The translations under genes were made by a program, and so were the position numbers. Shown here piece after piece: positions 1 through 7,765 of a DNA stretch of 64,000 nt; the stretch's first letter is position 1; every line of letters begins with the position of its first letter. The DNA comes from Nitrososphaerota archaeon (lineage in GTDB: Archaea > Thermoproteota > Nitrososphaeria > Nitrososphaerales > Gagatemarchaeaceae): NCBI GenBank assembly GCA_016200045.1, contig JACQFN010000018.1:124001-188000 (forward strand). The letters run 5' to 3'. The notes beneath the pieces are model-generated. The model ran no database searches. It saw nothing but the letters and a program-made list of their open reading frames with translations, and was not told the DNA's origin.

Positions 1-2
1 TG

Positions 3-596
3 GTTCATGAGAACCTCCTGATGGGAGCCCATACTCTTCTGCTCCTGGAGTACGATGTACAGAGCGGGGAAGGCGTGTCCCCTGCGGATGCCATTTCGGG
101 GTTGCTCAATGCGGAGACGAACTTCAAGAGAGGAGCGCTGGGTGAACGGACATTCGCGCTTGCCCTGACAAGGGTAGGCAGGGAGGACGAGCAGCTTGCC
201 GCAGGAGAGTTCAGTGAGCTCGGACGGAAGAAGTACGGAGAGCCACCTCATTGTCTGGTGATACCCGGGACTTTGCATTTCACGGAGACGGAAGCGATAT
301 CGGCGATTTTCGGCATCGAGATGTCAAGGGTACACGGGAATTCTGAAGAGACGCCCAGGACGGCGCAGACCTTGGTGCCGAGATACGTGGAGAAGACAAA
401 GCGGGCATTGGCGTCGCTCAAGGGAAGGGTGGGGCCTGAACATGCGGCCGTCATCGAGAACGCCGAGCTTTATCTGAAAGACGCCGAGAGCAACATAGCG
501 AACGGGGAGGACGAGATGGCCATGCTCAACGTCGGCTACGCAGAAGGGCTGATCGACTCCCTAGGACTCTCCGGCGCGGCGAAGGTGGAGTGGTAA
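3..596 (+). CDS. dph5: Diphthine synthase C-terminal part fused to DUF357 (5' truncated by window edge)
   Basis: The reading frame is open from the window edge (codons from base 3), so the N-terminal part lies outside. The visible first ~110 residues match the C-terminal half of archaeal diphthine synthase, the SAM-dependent methyltransferase that modifies a histidine of elongation factor 2. Typical motifs are HTLLLLEYD, LTRVGREDEQLAAG and PPHCLVIPGTLHF. The last ~75 residues instead resemble DUF357, a helical archaeal domain usually found as a separate small protein (AELYLKDAESNIANG and YAEGLIDSLGL). There is no stop between the two, so this appears to be a natural fusion. The stop codon directly abuts the ATG of the next gene, suggesting co-transcription. 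The Dph5 assignment is firm. The role of DUF357 is unknown. Confidence 0.85.
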   Translation, partial: VHENLLMGAHTLLLLEYDVQSGEGVSPADAISGLLNAETNFKRGALGERTFALALTRVGREDEQLAAGEFSELGRKKYGEPPHCLVIPGTLHFTETEAISAIFGIEMSRVHGNSEETPRTAQTLVPRYVEKTKRALASLKGRVGPEHAAVIENAELYLKDAESNIANGEDEMAMLNVGYAEGLIDSLGLSGAAKVEW

Positions 597-1193
597 ATGG
601 AAAAGCGGTTCCTGGGAGAAGTCTACGCCTTGCACCTGCTGGGGAGGGAGGCGACGGTCGATGCGGTCGCCCGCAGAATGGGGACGTCCCGAAGTCAGGC
701 AGCGGGGGTGGCTAGGCGCCTAGCGAACGGGAAGATGGTCGGGTCTGAGGGGGGAAAGCTTAGAGTCACACCCAAAGGTCGGAAAAGGATCAAGGTAGTG
801 TTCATCGGCGGGGGGTTCGAAGTAATCCATCCGGGTCACCTCCACACGATAGAAGGGGCGAAGGCATTGGGCGACGTCCTAGTGGTCGTCGCGGCGCGGG
901 ATAGCACAATTAGGAAGAGGAAGGGGAGAGAGCCGATTTCCGGTGAAAGGCAGAGGGTAAAGTTGCTTTCCGCGCTTAGACCGGTTGACGCAGTCCTCTT
1001 GGGGGTAGAGGGGAACATATACCGAACCCTTGCGAAGGTCGCCCCGGACATAGTCGCCCTCGGATACGACCAGCATCACCAGGAGGCGGAAATCCTGAGG
1101 GAGGGCCATAGGCTTGGTATGAAGTTCAAGGTCGTAAGGCTCGGATCCCCGATTCCTTCGCTCAAGACCACGCGGATTCTGGACGTAGCATAG
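597..1193 (+). CDS. ribL: Winged-helix domain fused to archaeal FAD synthetase/cytidylyltransferase
   Basis: This 198-residue protein has a winged-helix-like N-terminus (residues ~1-62, with TVDAVARRMGTSRSQAAGVA as the likely recognition region). It is followed by a nucleotidyltransferase domain like archaeal RibL, which makes FAD from FMN and a nucleoside triphosphate. The HxGH motif is HPGH at residues 78-81, followed by ARDSTIRKRKGREPIS. A SLKTTRIL stretch near the C-terminus takes the place of the usual ISSTxxR motif. The start ATG follows the upstream stop without a gap. Classical RibL is about 150 residues, so the extra ~60 residues are the HTH. A different cytidylyltransferase substrate cannot be excluded. 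The fusion suggests possible flavin-linked self-regulation (inference). Confidence 0.75.
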   Translation: MEKRFLGEVYALHLLGREATVDAVARRMGTSRSQAAGVARRLANGKMVGSEGGKLRVTPKGRKRIKVVFIGGGFEVIHPGHLHTIEGAKALGDVLVVVAARDSTIRKRKGREPISGERQRVKLLSALRPVDAVLLGVEGNIYRTLAKVAPDIVALGYDQHHQEAEILREGHRLGMKFKVVRLGSPIPSLKTTRILDVA

Positions 1194-1195
1194 GC

Positions 1196-1867
1196 TCAGG
1201 GTCTGCGGTCGAGCTTCTTCTGCAGCTTCCCCATCGACGAGATCACAGACTCCCTCCTCATCTCCTCTGTCATCAGGCCGCGGGTGTCTTCGACCAGCAT
1301 CCTGGCGACGTCTATCTTCCGCCGCGCGCCGTTGACTACATGGTCGTACACCGCAAGGGGGGAGCACAGAGAATACAGTTCTTGCATTAACGAAAACAGC
1401 CTCTCAGCCTTCGCGACGTCACCGTGCATTATGGAGTCGAGGACCAGACGCTTGAGCTCCCCGACCGTGTCGAGGAGGCCGAGCAGATACGCCTCCGGCG
1501 AGACGCCAAGTGACTCGCTTGTGGGGATGGCCCTGCCCCTCGCAATCGCGATCACAGAAGCCGCCTCGACGAATTCTGTTTCCGGCGGTATGAGATACCT
1601 TGATGTGTGCCCTTCTCCCCCCTTCCTCAAGGAAACCAGGAGCCTCCGGGCCCCTGCGAGGTCGGCGTCTGCCTGTCTCATCTTGCCGCCATGAACGCTG
1701 ATGATGGCCCTCGAACAGGAGGATATGATATCCCTGCTGTCCTTGAGTAGCTTTTCCCTCCTGTTCAGGTGTTCCGAGAGCGCCGACTCGACCTCGCGGA
1801 GAGAGGACCTGACACCGCTCATGACTTTCCCGACCACACCTGCAGGGCGAGATAAGCTTAGCCTCAT
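1196..1867 (-). CDS. Translin-family protein
   Basis: The all-helical protein carries the translin/TRAX signature around residues 110-145, including ESLGVSPEAYLLGLLDTVGE, followed by further basic helices. Translin-family proteins form oligomeric rings that bind single-stranded RNA or DNA. Eukaryotic translin-TRAX (C3PO) is a ribonuclease that acts in tRNA and siRNA processing, while archaeal homologues are less studied. The ATG at 1867 gives 223 residues. A TATA-like element near 1850-1857 would fit an internal ATG at 1822 better, so the N-terminal 15 residues are uncertain. The gene ends two bases from the convergent FAD synthetase gene. Confidence 0.75.
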   Translation of the reverse strand: MRLSLSRPAGVVGKVMSGVRSSLREVESALSEHLNRREKLLKDSRDIISSCSRAIISVHGGKMRQADADLAGARRLLVSLRKGGEGHTSRYLIPPETEFVEAASVIAIARGRAIPTSESLGVSPEAYLLGLLDTVGELKRLVLDSIMHGDVAKAERLFSLMQELYSLCSPLAVYDHVVNGARRKIDVARMLVEDTRGLMTEEMRRESVISSMGKLQKKLDRRP

Positions 1868-1874
1868 TGCTCAC

Positions 1875-1883
1875 ACTTTAACG
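1875..1883 (+). promoter_or_regulatory. TATA-like box for the EamA transporter gene
   Basis: The sequence actttaacg is centred about 29 bases before the TTG at 1908 and lies between the divergent translin and transporter genes. The spacing fits a leaderless archaeal promoter. The assignment is from sequence only. Confidence 0.4.
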
Positions 1884-1907
1884 ACCTGCGCCCGCTGCCC
1901 GGATGCT

Positions 1908-2861
1908 TTGGCACGAGAGTCGGTGTCCCCCCTCCTGCAGACAGTCGTGACCGCAGTGCTCTGGGGGACGTCGTTTCCGGTCGTAGACTACGGGCTGAAG
2001 TCAGGAGTAGACCCGGGGACGTTTGTTTCCCTCAGGTTCGTAATGGCCGCCCCGATGATGATCGTGGGGCTGATGGTATTCGGGAGGATGCCCCTCGAGC
2101 TACTCAGAAACAAGTGGGTGTGGACCCTGGGAGGGCTCAACGCCGTTGGTTTCGCCTGCCAGTTTTTCGGCCAGAGGTATACGGACGCATCAGTGGCTGC
2201 CCTGCTCGTGAACCTTTCCGTGGTCCTCGCCGCGGCGGGAGGCGCGGCCTTCCTGGGGGAGAGGCTTGGGAGGTCGAAGGTCATCGGCGTCGTCCTGGCG
2301 GTCACGGGCACCACTCTGATAGCGACGAACGGAAACCTGGGCGGCCTCGCCTATGGGCAGTACATCGGAGACGCGCTCTACCTCGTAGCCGCCGTCTCGT
2401 GGGGAGGCTACATAGTATACGCCAAGAAGGTGAGCGACGAGCGAAACGCAGACCCCGCGTCCCTCGCTGCCGCTGTTGTCGCCGCATCGGCGGTGCTGCT
2501 GGCCCCGCTCGGCGTAACTGCCTCGTTTGCAATTCCAAGCGGCGAAGGACTGGCAGCCATCGCGTATACAGCGGTCCTCAACACCGCCGTGCCGTTCATC
2601 CTCTATCAGAGGGGGCTCAAGCATCTGAGCGCGGGGACGTCCGCCTTGATTCTGATGCTCGAGATAGTCGTGGCAGTTGGAATCTCCGCTGCGTTTCTCG
2701 GAGAGTCTTTGACAGAGTATGCGTGGGTGGGCGCAGCCGCGGTTTTGGTTTCAATCCTTCTGGTCTCTGGGGTCGAGGTTCGCGGCAAGAGCTTATCCGT
2801 GGGGGAAGGTGGCGCCCAAGCGAGCGAAGGTACCCCATCAGTTGGTTCAGACGAGGTATGA
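1908..2861 (+). CDS. EamA/DMT-family membrane transporter
   Basis: The protein has about ten hydrophobic segments arranged as two EamA repeats. The first begins VLWGTSFPVVDYGL and the second WGGYIVYAKKVS, and both end in the typical GE(R/S)L loop (FLGERLGRSK and FLGESLTEY). Members of this family export metabolites or amino acids, and the substrate cannot be predicted here. The frame is open much further upstream into the translin gene, but that part has no membrane character. The TTG at 1908 suits the TATA box at 1875-1883, and the GTG at 1923 is the alternative. The C-terminal tail (~25 residues) is polar, and its end overlaps the start of the next gene. Confidence 0.8.
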   Translation: MARESVSPLLQTVVTAVLWGTSFPVVDYGLKSGVDPGTFVSLRFVMAAPMMIVGLMVFGRMPLELLRNKWVWTLGGLNAVGFACQFFGQRYTDASVAALLVNLSVVLAAAGGAAFLGERLGRSKVIGVVLAVTGTTLIATNGNLGGLAYGQYIGDALYLVAAVSWGGYIVYAKKVSDERNADPASLAAAVVAASAVLLAPLGVTASFAIPSGEGLAAIAYTAVLNTAVPFILYQRGLKHLSAGTSALILMLEIVVAVGISAAFLGESLTEYAWVGAAAVLVSILLVSGVEVRGKSLSVGEGGAQASEGTPSVGSDEV

Positions 2862-3150
2862 AAGAGGAAGATCAAAGGAGTACAGGACAATGGCCATCTT
2901 GAAGAGAGATGGCTGGATGGTTTCAAGAAGCGCCGCATCGCACGGCGCGGTTGATGTCTTCGCCGCAAAAGGAGGAAGGATGCTGCTGATTCAGGTCAAG
3001 AGCGGTAGGGCGAGGGTCAAGAAGGAGGAGCTTCAAGAGCTCATAGAATGGGCCAAGAACTCAAACGGTGAAGCGGAGGTCTGGCACTTCAAGGAACGGG
3101 GCAGGTTTGAGAAGAGGCGTGTGTATGCAACAAGAAGGGGAGCGGATTGA
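2842..3150 (+). CDS. Hjc-like PD-(D/E)XK nuclease
   Basis: This short protein of about 102 residues resembles archaeal Holliday-junction resolvase Hjc and related restriction-like nucleases. It has YERGRSKEYR near the N-terminus, SAASHGAVDVFA (the catalytic Asp within the VD pair) and MLLIQVKSG (the Q-x-K catalytic strand). Such enzymes cut branched DNA during recombination, although some paralogues have no known substrate. The start is a TTG at 2842, which overlaps the preceding transporter by 20 bases, and a GTG at 2809 is possible. The stop overlaps the TTG start of the next small gene. The C-terminus is rich in Arg and Lys. Confidence 0.7.
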   Translation: MVQTRYERGRSKEYRTMAILKRDGWMVSRSAASHGAVDVFAAKGGRMLLIQVKSGRARVKKEELQELIEWAKNSNGEAEVWHFKERGRFEKRRVYATRRGAD

Positions 3151-3296
3151 AGCCGAAGTGCTACTTCTGCGACACAGACCTGCAGGTCGTTGTCCACACT
3201 TTCAAGATTGGGCCGAGGGACGAGCCTGTCTGCGACGAATGCTTCACCAAGACCGTGAACAGGCGCAAGGCAGAGTCGGCTGACGGAACCGTCTGA
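3147..3296 (+). CDS. 49-residue zinc-binding protein (two CxxC knuckles)
   Basis: A TTG at 3147 overlapping the upstream TGA opens a 49-residue frame with two cysteine pairs: CYFC at residues 5-8 and CDEC near residues 29-32. It ends in a basic stretch (TKTVNRRKAE). The pattern is that of a treble-clef or zinc-ribbon mini-protein. No specific family was recognised. Translational coupling to the Hjc-like nuclease, and the stop codon exactly abutting the convergent gene's stop, support it being a real gene. A role in nucleic-acid binding is inference only. Confidence 0.65.
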   Translation: MKPKCYFCDTDLQVVVHTFKIGPRDEPVCDECFTKTVNRRKAESADGTV

Positions 3297-3656
3297 TCAG
3301 GCGAAAGCGCAGGCCCTCTTCAGGTCCCGGACCATCGAGGAGCACTCGGTGAACTTCTCTTCGTCGTCGTTCCTGGTGTAGCACTCGAGGGCCCTCTCGT
3401 AGTGTTGCAGGGCGATTAGGGCCTTGAGCTGAGGCGGGGGGCTCGGCTCAGACAGGATGAGCCTCCCAGCGGTCTCGTACCAGCCGGCCGCATCGTTATA
3501 CTGCTCGAGCTGGTAAAAGCAGCGGGCGATTGCCTCGCAGGTCTCTACCTTCTGGGGGGACGAGGTGAAATTCTCGAATTGCTCTCTGAGTATGTAGACG
3601 AGCGGGTTTCCGCTCCTCATCTTGTCGAGATGGAACGACTCGGAGAAGTCGGGCAT
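3297..3656 (-). CDS. TPR-like helical hypothetical protein
   Basis: The 119-residue protein is mostly helical with one or two tetratricopeptide-like repeats (ETCEAIARCFYQLEQYNDAA and LIALQHYERALECYTRND). TPR proteins mediate protein-protein contacts, and no partner can be inferred. The frame is open further upstream, but that portion is arginine/serine-rich shadow sequence overlapping the thioesterase gene, so the ATG at 3656 is chosen. A TATA-like ctttacgg near 3684-3690 lies at suitable spacing. The stop abuts the convergent 49-residue zinc protein. Confidence 0.6.
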   Translation of the reverse strand: MPDFSESFHLDKMRSGNPLVYILREQFENFTSSPQKVETCEAIARCFYQLEQYNDAAGWYETAGRLILSEPSPPPQLKALIALQHYERALECYTRNDDEEKFTECSSMVRDLKRACAFA

Positions 3657-3732
3657 CTCGTCATTCGTGGAAGTACCGCCGTAAAGGGGCGAAGCTCTAG
3701 AATTGTTGAGCCTGGTATGAAGTCGCAGCGCG

Positions 3733-4221
3733 TCAGCGCTGGGCGAGGACCGCGTCCTCGGCCTCCCTGAGCTTCCGTCTCGCCAGAGCCTGTTTGAACC
3801 GTAACTTTTCTCCGGGGGTGACTGGCCTGAGCTTCGGGATTGGTGACGGCTTCCCCTTGCCGTCGAGCGCGACATAGGTCAGGTAGCAGGACCCCGTGTG
3901 GGTGCTCTTTTTCGAGGTCGGATTCATCGCCTCTATCCTCACGCCGATCTCCATCGACGTGTTCCCGACGTAATTGACTGCCGCCTTCAGTACGAGGATG
4001 TTCCCGACGTAGACGGGGGCGTAGAAGTTCATTCTGTCAATGGAAGCCGTCACGCAGTTCTTCCCCGCATGGCGCCAGGCGACGATGGCTGCGACCTCGT
4101 CCATGTAGCGCATTATGGCACCACCGAAGACGTTCCCTAGGACGTTGGCATCGGTAGGCATCATGAGCCTGACCGTGGTCAGCTCGGACTCGGACACCTT
4201 CTTTGAGCCCCCAGATGGCAT
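3733..4221 (-). CDS. Acyl-CoA thioesterase, hotdog fold (YciA/ACOT family)
   Basis: The protein carries the hotdog-fold ACOT signature: VLGNVFGGAIMRYMDEVA, followed by CVTASIDRMNFYAPVYVGN. This is the standard N-terminal helix and strand arrangement of acyl-CoA thioesterases, which hydrolyse acyl-CoA to free acid and CoA. The length of 162 residues is normal. The ATG at 4221 is chosen because a TATA box at 4246-4254 lies 29 bases upstream and the longer frame would run into the divergent gene. It may act with the acyl-CoA degradation genes elsewhere in the window (inference). Confidence 0.85.
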   Translation of the reverse strand: MPSGGSKKVSESELTTVRLMMPTDANVLGNVFGGAIMRYMDEVAAIVAWRHAGKNCVTASIDRMNFYAPVYVGNILVLKAAVNYVGNTSMEIGVRIEAMNPTSKKSTHTGSCYLTYVALDGKGKPSPIPKLRPVTPGEKLRFKQALARRKLREAEDAVLAQR

Positions 4222-4245
4222 CTTCGGGGCGACCTGGCCCTGAGG

Positions 4246-4254
4246 TTCATAAAG
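4246..4254. promoter_or_regulatory. Shared TATA element between divergent thioesterase and MBL genes
   Basis: The sequence ttcataaag is centred 29 bases before the thioesterase ATG (4221, minus strand) and 27 bases before the GTG at 4277 (plus strand). One TBP site could therefore serve both directions, giving leaderless transcripts. Confidence 0.45.
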
Positions 4255-4276
4255 ATGCCATCGCGCCATCGGCGCA

Positions 4277-4900
4277 GTGCGGCCTGTGTCCCCAGAAAGG
4301 ACCGTCAGACAGATCCCGGTCGGACCCATGGCGAATTTCGTCTACGTCTTGGCGGACGGCGCGAGCGGCGAGGCGCTGGTGGTCGATTCAGGCTGGGAGA
4401 CTGGACCTATACTGAAGGTCGTCGCGGAGCTCCGCGCCAAGGTGAAGTATGTCGTCGCTTCCCACGAGCACTTCGACCACACGTCGACGCTCAGGGAACT
4501 GGCGGATGCCACCGGAGCGGAACTTGTCGCCCACCAGGCATCTCCCCTCCAATGCGACAGGAGAGTCTCAGACCGGGAGACGCTGAAGCTCGGAAGGAAC
4601 TCGGTCAGGGTTTTGCACACACCCGGCCACACTCCTGACAGCATCTGCCTCCACGACGGACTCGACCTGTTCTCAGGAGACACCCTGTTCGTGGGGACCA
4701 TCGGAAGGTTCGAGCGGTCGGATGCCGACGCGATCTACAGCAGCCTGTACGAAACTCTGCTGAGGCTACCTGACGCGACGATGATATATCCAGGCCACGA
4801 CTACGGAGACGTGCCGTTCAGGACCCTCGGCGAGGAGAAGAGGTCCAACCCATACCTGATGGCGGGCGACATTAGGAGGTTCAGGTCGCTCTTTTCCTGA
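4277..4900 (+). CDS. Metallo-beta-lactamase-fold hydrolase (glyoxalase II-like)
   Basis: This compact MBL-fold enzyme has the full metal site: H63-x-H65-x-D67-H68 (HEHFDH), H117 (TPGHTP), D135 (FSGDTLF) and H174 (YPGHDYG). The pattern and the 207-residue length match the glyoxalase II/persulfide dioxygenase-like subgroup. The substrate is probably a thioester or a related compound, but it cannot be fixed from sequence. The start is a GTG at 4277, with a second GTG at 4286 also possible. The 3' end overlaps the convergent threonine dehydratase by 20 bases. Confidence 0.85.
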   Translation: MRPVSPERTVRQIPVGPMANFVYVLADGASGEALVVDSGWETGPILKVVAELRAKVKYVVASHEHFDHTSTLRELADATGAELVAHQASPLQCDRRVSDRETLKLGRNSVRVLHTPGHTPDSICLHDGLDLFSGDTLFVGTIGRFERSDADAIYSSLYETLLRLPDATMIYPGHDYGDVPFRTLGEEKRSNPYLMAGDIRRFRSLFS

Positions 4901-5864
4901 GGACGGAAGAGAGGAGCGAGGCAGAGATGTTTCCTCCACTTATGACGAGGACCACCTTCTCCCCTACTTTGCCATTCAGCGGACCCCTTGCCGCTGCGAG
5001 CGGAGACGCGCCCGCCGGCTCCGCGAGGACCCTCGCCTTCACTAGCAAGTCGAAGATAGCGTCCTCAATCTCCTCGTCGGACACGAGGTCTATCCCGTCC
5101 AGGTTCCTTCTGCACGCCTCGAAGGTGAGCTCGCCCGGAGTGGATGCCTGCATCCCGTCTGCGATTGTCTTCTGTGGCGTTACGCTCACCCGCCTCCCCG
5201 CCTTCAGGGATTCCTGCATGGACGGAATCGCAAAGGTCTCTGCGCCGAAGACCTTCACGCCCCGGACCGACTCCTTGAGCGCAATTGAGATCCCGGATAT
5301 CAGCCCCCCTCCCCCGATCGCGACGACGGCAGAATCCATGTCGGGCGCCTGACGTGCCATCTCGAGTCCGCACGTCCCCTGACCAGCGATGATTTCAGGG
5401 TCGTCGAAAGCCGGGATGAATGTGAGCCCCCTCTTGCTGGCGACCTCCCTTGCGTGGGTGTACGTCTCGTCATACCCGCTTCCGGCCTGGATTACCTCGG
5501 CGCCCTGCTCTAGGATGGCGTCGACCTTCTGGGTATTAGCGTTCACCGGGACGCAGACGGTCGCCTTGACTCCGAGTAGCCGAGACACGTACGCGACCGC
5601 GAAGCCGTGATTCCCGGAGGAAGCGGTAATCACTCCCAGGCGCAATGCCGAATCTCCGAGGGTCTGGAGCCTGTTGAGGGCTCCCCGTATCTTGAATACC
5701 CTGATCGGGTGGAACACTTCCAGCTTCAGGCGGACGTCCTTGCCGAGCTCTTCGGAAAGCCGGGTCGAGTGTTCGAGAGGGGTTGGCGGGATGAACCTCC
5801 GGATGCGTGCCTCCGCCCTCTCGATGTCCCTGAGAGTCGGGAGGGTCGCGGTCACCCGAACCAT
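4881..5864 (-). CDS. PLP-dependent threonine/serine dehydratase
   Basis: This fold-type II PLP enzyme deaminates threonine to 2-oxobutanoate (or serine to pyruvate). The PLP lysine is K58 (VFKIRGA), SSGNHG at residues 82-87 contacts the cofactor, and the glycine loop GGGGLISG holds the phosphate. There is no C-terminal ACT regulatory domain, so it resembles the catabolic, unregulated class. Serine racemase is a possible alternative. The ATG at 5864 is preceded in frame only by shadow sequence of fen1. The gene overlaps the end of fen1 by 13 bases, indicating co-transcription. Confidence 0.85.
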   Translation of the reverse strand: MVRVTATLPTLRDIERAEARIRRFIPPTPLEHSTRLSEELGKDVRLKLEVFHPIRVFKIRGALNRLQTLGDSALRLGVITASSGNHGFAVAYVSRLLGVKATVCVPVNANTQKVDAILEQGAEVIQAGSGYDETYTHAREVASKRGLTFIPAFDDPEIIAGQGTCGLEMARQAPDMDSAVVAIGGGGLISGISIALKESVRGVKVFGAETFAIPSMQESLKAGRRVSVTPQKTIADGMQASTPGELTFEACRRNLDGIDLVSDEEIEDAIFDLLVKARVLAEPAGASPLAAARGPLNGKVGEKVVLVISGGNISASLLSSVLRKRAT

Positions 5865-6877
5865 TTCTCCAGGGTCTCGGACTTGGGCGGGGGGTCCGAC
5901 TTCAGCCGCACCAGCGCCGACTCGACCCTCTCCCTGGAGAAGGAATGCTCGTCCACTAGGAAGGAGATGAGCCGCTCCCGGTCGGGGCGCTTCCACGCGG
6001 GCTTGATTCCCGGGACCGACGGCGCGTTCAGGTAGAGCTTGCGGATCTCCTGGTAAGGAACCGACGCGAGCTTGTCCTTCAGCTCGGTCACGTTCTGGAG
6101 GGCACCATATTTCCTCAGATACTTCAGGGCGGTCACAGGGCCGACCCCTTCGAACCCGTCCGGGTTGAAGTCCGTCCCGAGCAGGATGGCAAAATCGACC
6201 AGCTGCTCCCTCGAGAGACCGGTGGAGGAGAGGACGGAGGCCAGGGTTATCCTCTCGGGTATGACGTTGATCATTATCCCTTTGCTCGGGAGCCTCCTCT
6301 TCCCGGAGATCGTCACGTTCCTCACTAAGATCGGAGCCCCGAACACGAGGGAATCGTGGTCCTGGGAGGCAACCGCCTTTACGGTCCCCTCGGCGGCCAT
6401 CACCGAGGCCTGGGCCTCCCCCTCGGATGGCGCGTCGACCCACGGGACCCCCATCCCGTCGAGGAGCTCCTTGGCGTCCGCGACCATGTCCCGTCGGAGG
6501 ACGGTCGACGCCTCTGCGAACTTTCTGGCCTGGGGCAAGTCCCCGCTCTGCAGGGCCCTCAGGTACTGGTCGTTGGCTTCGCGCCTCTGAGCCGAGCGGC
6601 GGGCTATCTCTTCGTTCTTGAGGTCTGGGGGCTTCCCGTCGAAGACGTAGACTGCCTCTATGCCAAGCTCCATGAGGTTGATCGTCCTGTAGAAGAGCCC
6701 CGAAATGTGGGAGGTGACCCTTCCCTTGGAGTCTTTCAGGTGCCCGCCGTCCATCCCCCTGATGATCGCAAGGAACTGGTAGAGGGCGTTGTAACCGTCG
6801 ACGGCGATCCGCCACCCAGAGATGTCTTCTAGCTGAATCTTCTCTCGGGGGATGGCTTTCCCGAAGTCTACTCCCAA
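5852..6877 (-). CDS. fen1: Flap endonuclease 1
   Basis: This structure-specific nuclease removes 5' flaps during Okazaki-fragment maturation and repair. Metal-binding acidic residues are in place: D27 (IAVDGYN), D80 (YVFDGKPP), E152 and E154 (SEGEAQ), and D173 and D175 (SQDHDS), followed by the helix-hairpin-helix GFEGVGP. The C-terminus ends ETLEKWFG, a convincing PCNA-interacting (PIP) motif. The 341-residue length is standard. It overlaps the following dehydratase gene and lies 28 bases from a small winged-helix gene upstream. Confidence 0.95.
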   Translation of the reverse strand: MGVDFGKAIPREKIQLEDISGWRIAVDGYNALYQFLAIIRGMDGGHLKDSKGRVTSHISGLFYRTINLMELGIEAVYVFDGKPPDLKNEEIARRSAQRREANDQYLRALQSGDLPQARKFAEASTVLRRDMVADAKELLDGMGVPWVDAPSEGEAQASVMAAEGTVKAVASQDHDSLVFGAPILVRNVTISGKRRLPSKGIMINVIPERITLASVLSSTGLSREQLVDFAILLGTDFNPDGFEGVGPVTALKYLRKYGALQNVTELKDKLASVPYQEIRKLYLNAPSVPGIKPAWKRPDRERLISFLVDEHSFSRERVESALVRLKSDPPPKSETLEKWFG

Positions 6878-6905
6878 GGAGGACGGTGCGATAACTCGGG
6901 CGGAT

Positions 6906-7154
6906 TTATTCGTTGATGCGCGGTAGGCGGGCTTCTTCCGTGGGCTTCTCGACCAGTTCGATCCTCCTCTTGTCCTTGCTGACCCAGCGGACGGTAATCA
7001 GTCCAAGTATCTCGAGCTGCATAAGGAGCTTGTCCAGTTCGTCGGGAGAGCACCTGCTACCGTTCTTGTTCATGGCTTCCATTAGGTCGTCGTCCGTGGT
7101 GCTCTTCTTCTCCTTCACCCATTCAAATGCAGCGAACCTTAGTGGATAGCGCAT
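6906..7154 (-). CDS. Small winged-helix-like protein
   Basis: The 82-residue protein has a helix-turn-helix/wing pattern: FEWVKEKKSTTDDDLMEAM, then PDELDKLLMQLEILGLITV, then a basic beta wing (RWVSKDKRRIELVE). It resembles single-domain archaeal transcription factors or DNA-binding subunits, but no family is named with confidence. A strong TATA sequence (ttttatacc) lies at 7201-7209, giving a leader of about 25 bases. Its position directly upstream of fen1 on the same strand suggests joint expression. Confidence 0.6.
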   Translation of the reverse strand: MRYPLRFAAFEWVKEKKSTTDDDLMEAMNKNGSRCSPDELDKLLMQLEILGLITVRWVSKDKRRIELVEKPTEEARLPRINE

Positions 7155-7232
7155 AATCTCGACAACGTATGAGAAACGTCTGGCCTCAGTTTCAGGGCGG
7201 GGTATAAAAAGTGTGTTAGGTCGGTCCAGTCT

Positions 7233-7520
7233 CTACGTCGGAGGGAGGCGGCTTGACATCCTGCTGACACCCATCAGCTCGCTCTGCCCTACGAAGGAGG
7301 CCGTGGAGACGGCCTGCTCCACCTTGTCGACCATCCCCTCCTCTTCCGGGGCTACTATGTCGACGATTATCGCCGAGAGCCCGAATGCGATGGGCTCGAT
7401 CTTCTGGCTCCTGACGGAGACTCCGGCTGGGAGCGCAGCGCTCAGAGAATCCACTATCGACTGATGCTCGGTGGTGGCCTCCTGGGGGAGGACCTTCAGC
7501 CTGATGACGTAGGAACCCAA
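7233..7520 (-). CDS. ef1b: Translation elongation factor aEF-1 beta
   Basis: The 95-residue protein matches the guanine nucleotide exchange factor for aEF-1alpha. It starts YVIRLKVLP, has a central IEPIAFGLSAIIVDIV strand-helix region typical of the alpha-beta fold, and ends with the variable QSELMGVSRM strand. It promotes GDP release from EF-1alpha during translation. It is followed by short untranslated sequence and lies immediately downstream of the small zinc-finger gene on the same strand, an arrangement seen in other archaea. Confidence 0.9.
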   Translation of the reverse strand: MGSYVIRLKVLPQEATTEHQSIVDSLSAALPAGVSVRSQKIEPIAFGLSAIIVDIVAPEEEGMVDKVEQAVSTASFVGQSELMGVSRMSSRLPPT

Positions 7521-7530
7521 GGGGCCTTAC

Positions 7531-7713
7531 CTAGGGGCCTTCGAAGCCGCAATTGACGCACTTGTAATGCCTGGAGAATTTCCTGCACTTTTCGGACCGC
7601 CAGATCAGCGAATCGTGGCAGTTGGGGCAGAGGAATTTCGTCGCCCTTTCGCCGGGCTTGACCGGCCTGTTGCATGAAGTGCACAGAGGGAGACTGACGG
7701 TCGACTGAGACAT
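7531..7713 (-). CDS. HVO_2753-type small zinc-finger protein
   Basis: The 60-residue protein has four CxxC-type knuckles: CTSC, CPNC, a cysteine at KC/CRK and CVNCGFEGP at the C-terminus. This is the two-zinc-finger pattern of a widespread archaeal mini-protein family. The family neighbours EF-1beta in other archaea, in agreement with the ten-base gap here. A nucleic-acid or ribosome-related role is likely but not proven. Confidence 0.8.
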   Translation of the reverse strand: MSQSTVSLPLCTSCNRPVKPGERATKFLCPNCHDSLIWRSEKCRKFSRHYKCVNCGFEGP

Positions 7714-7765
7714 TTCTCTGTCACCCCCTCAGCCCCCTGCAATTATAGTTGCTGGCAGAAAATCG

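Noticed and set aside
5865-6815. Long N-terminal extension of the threonine dehydratase frame
   Set aside because: It lies in another frame of fen1, is Arg/Gly/Pro-rich without family features, and the dehydratase starts normally at 5864.
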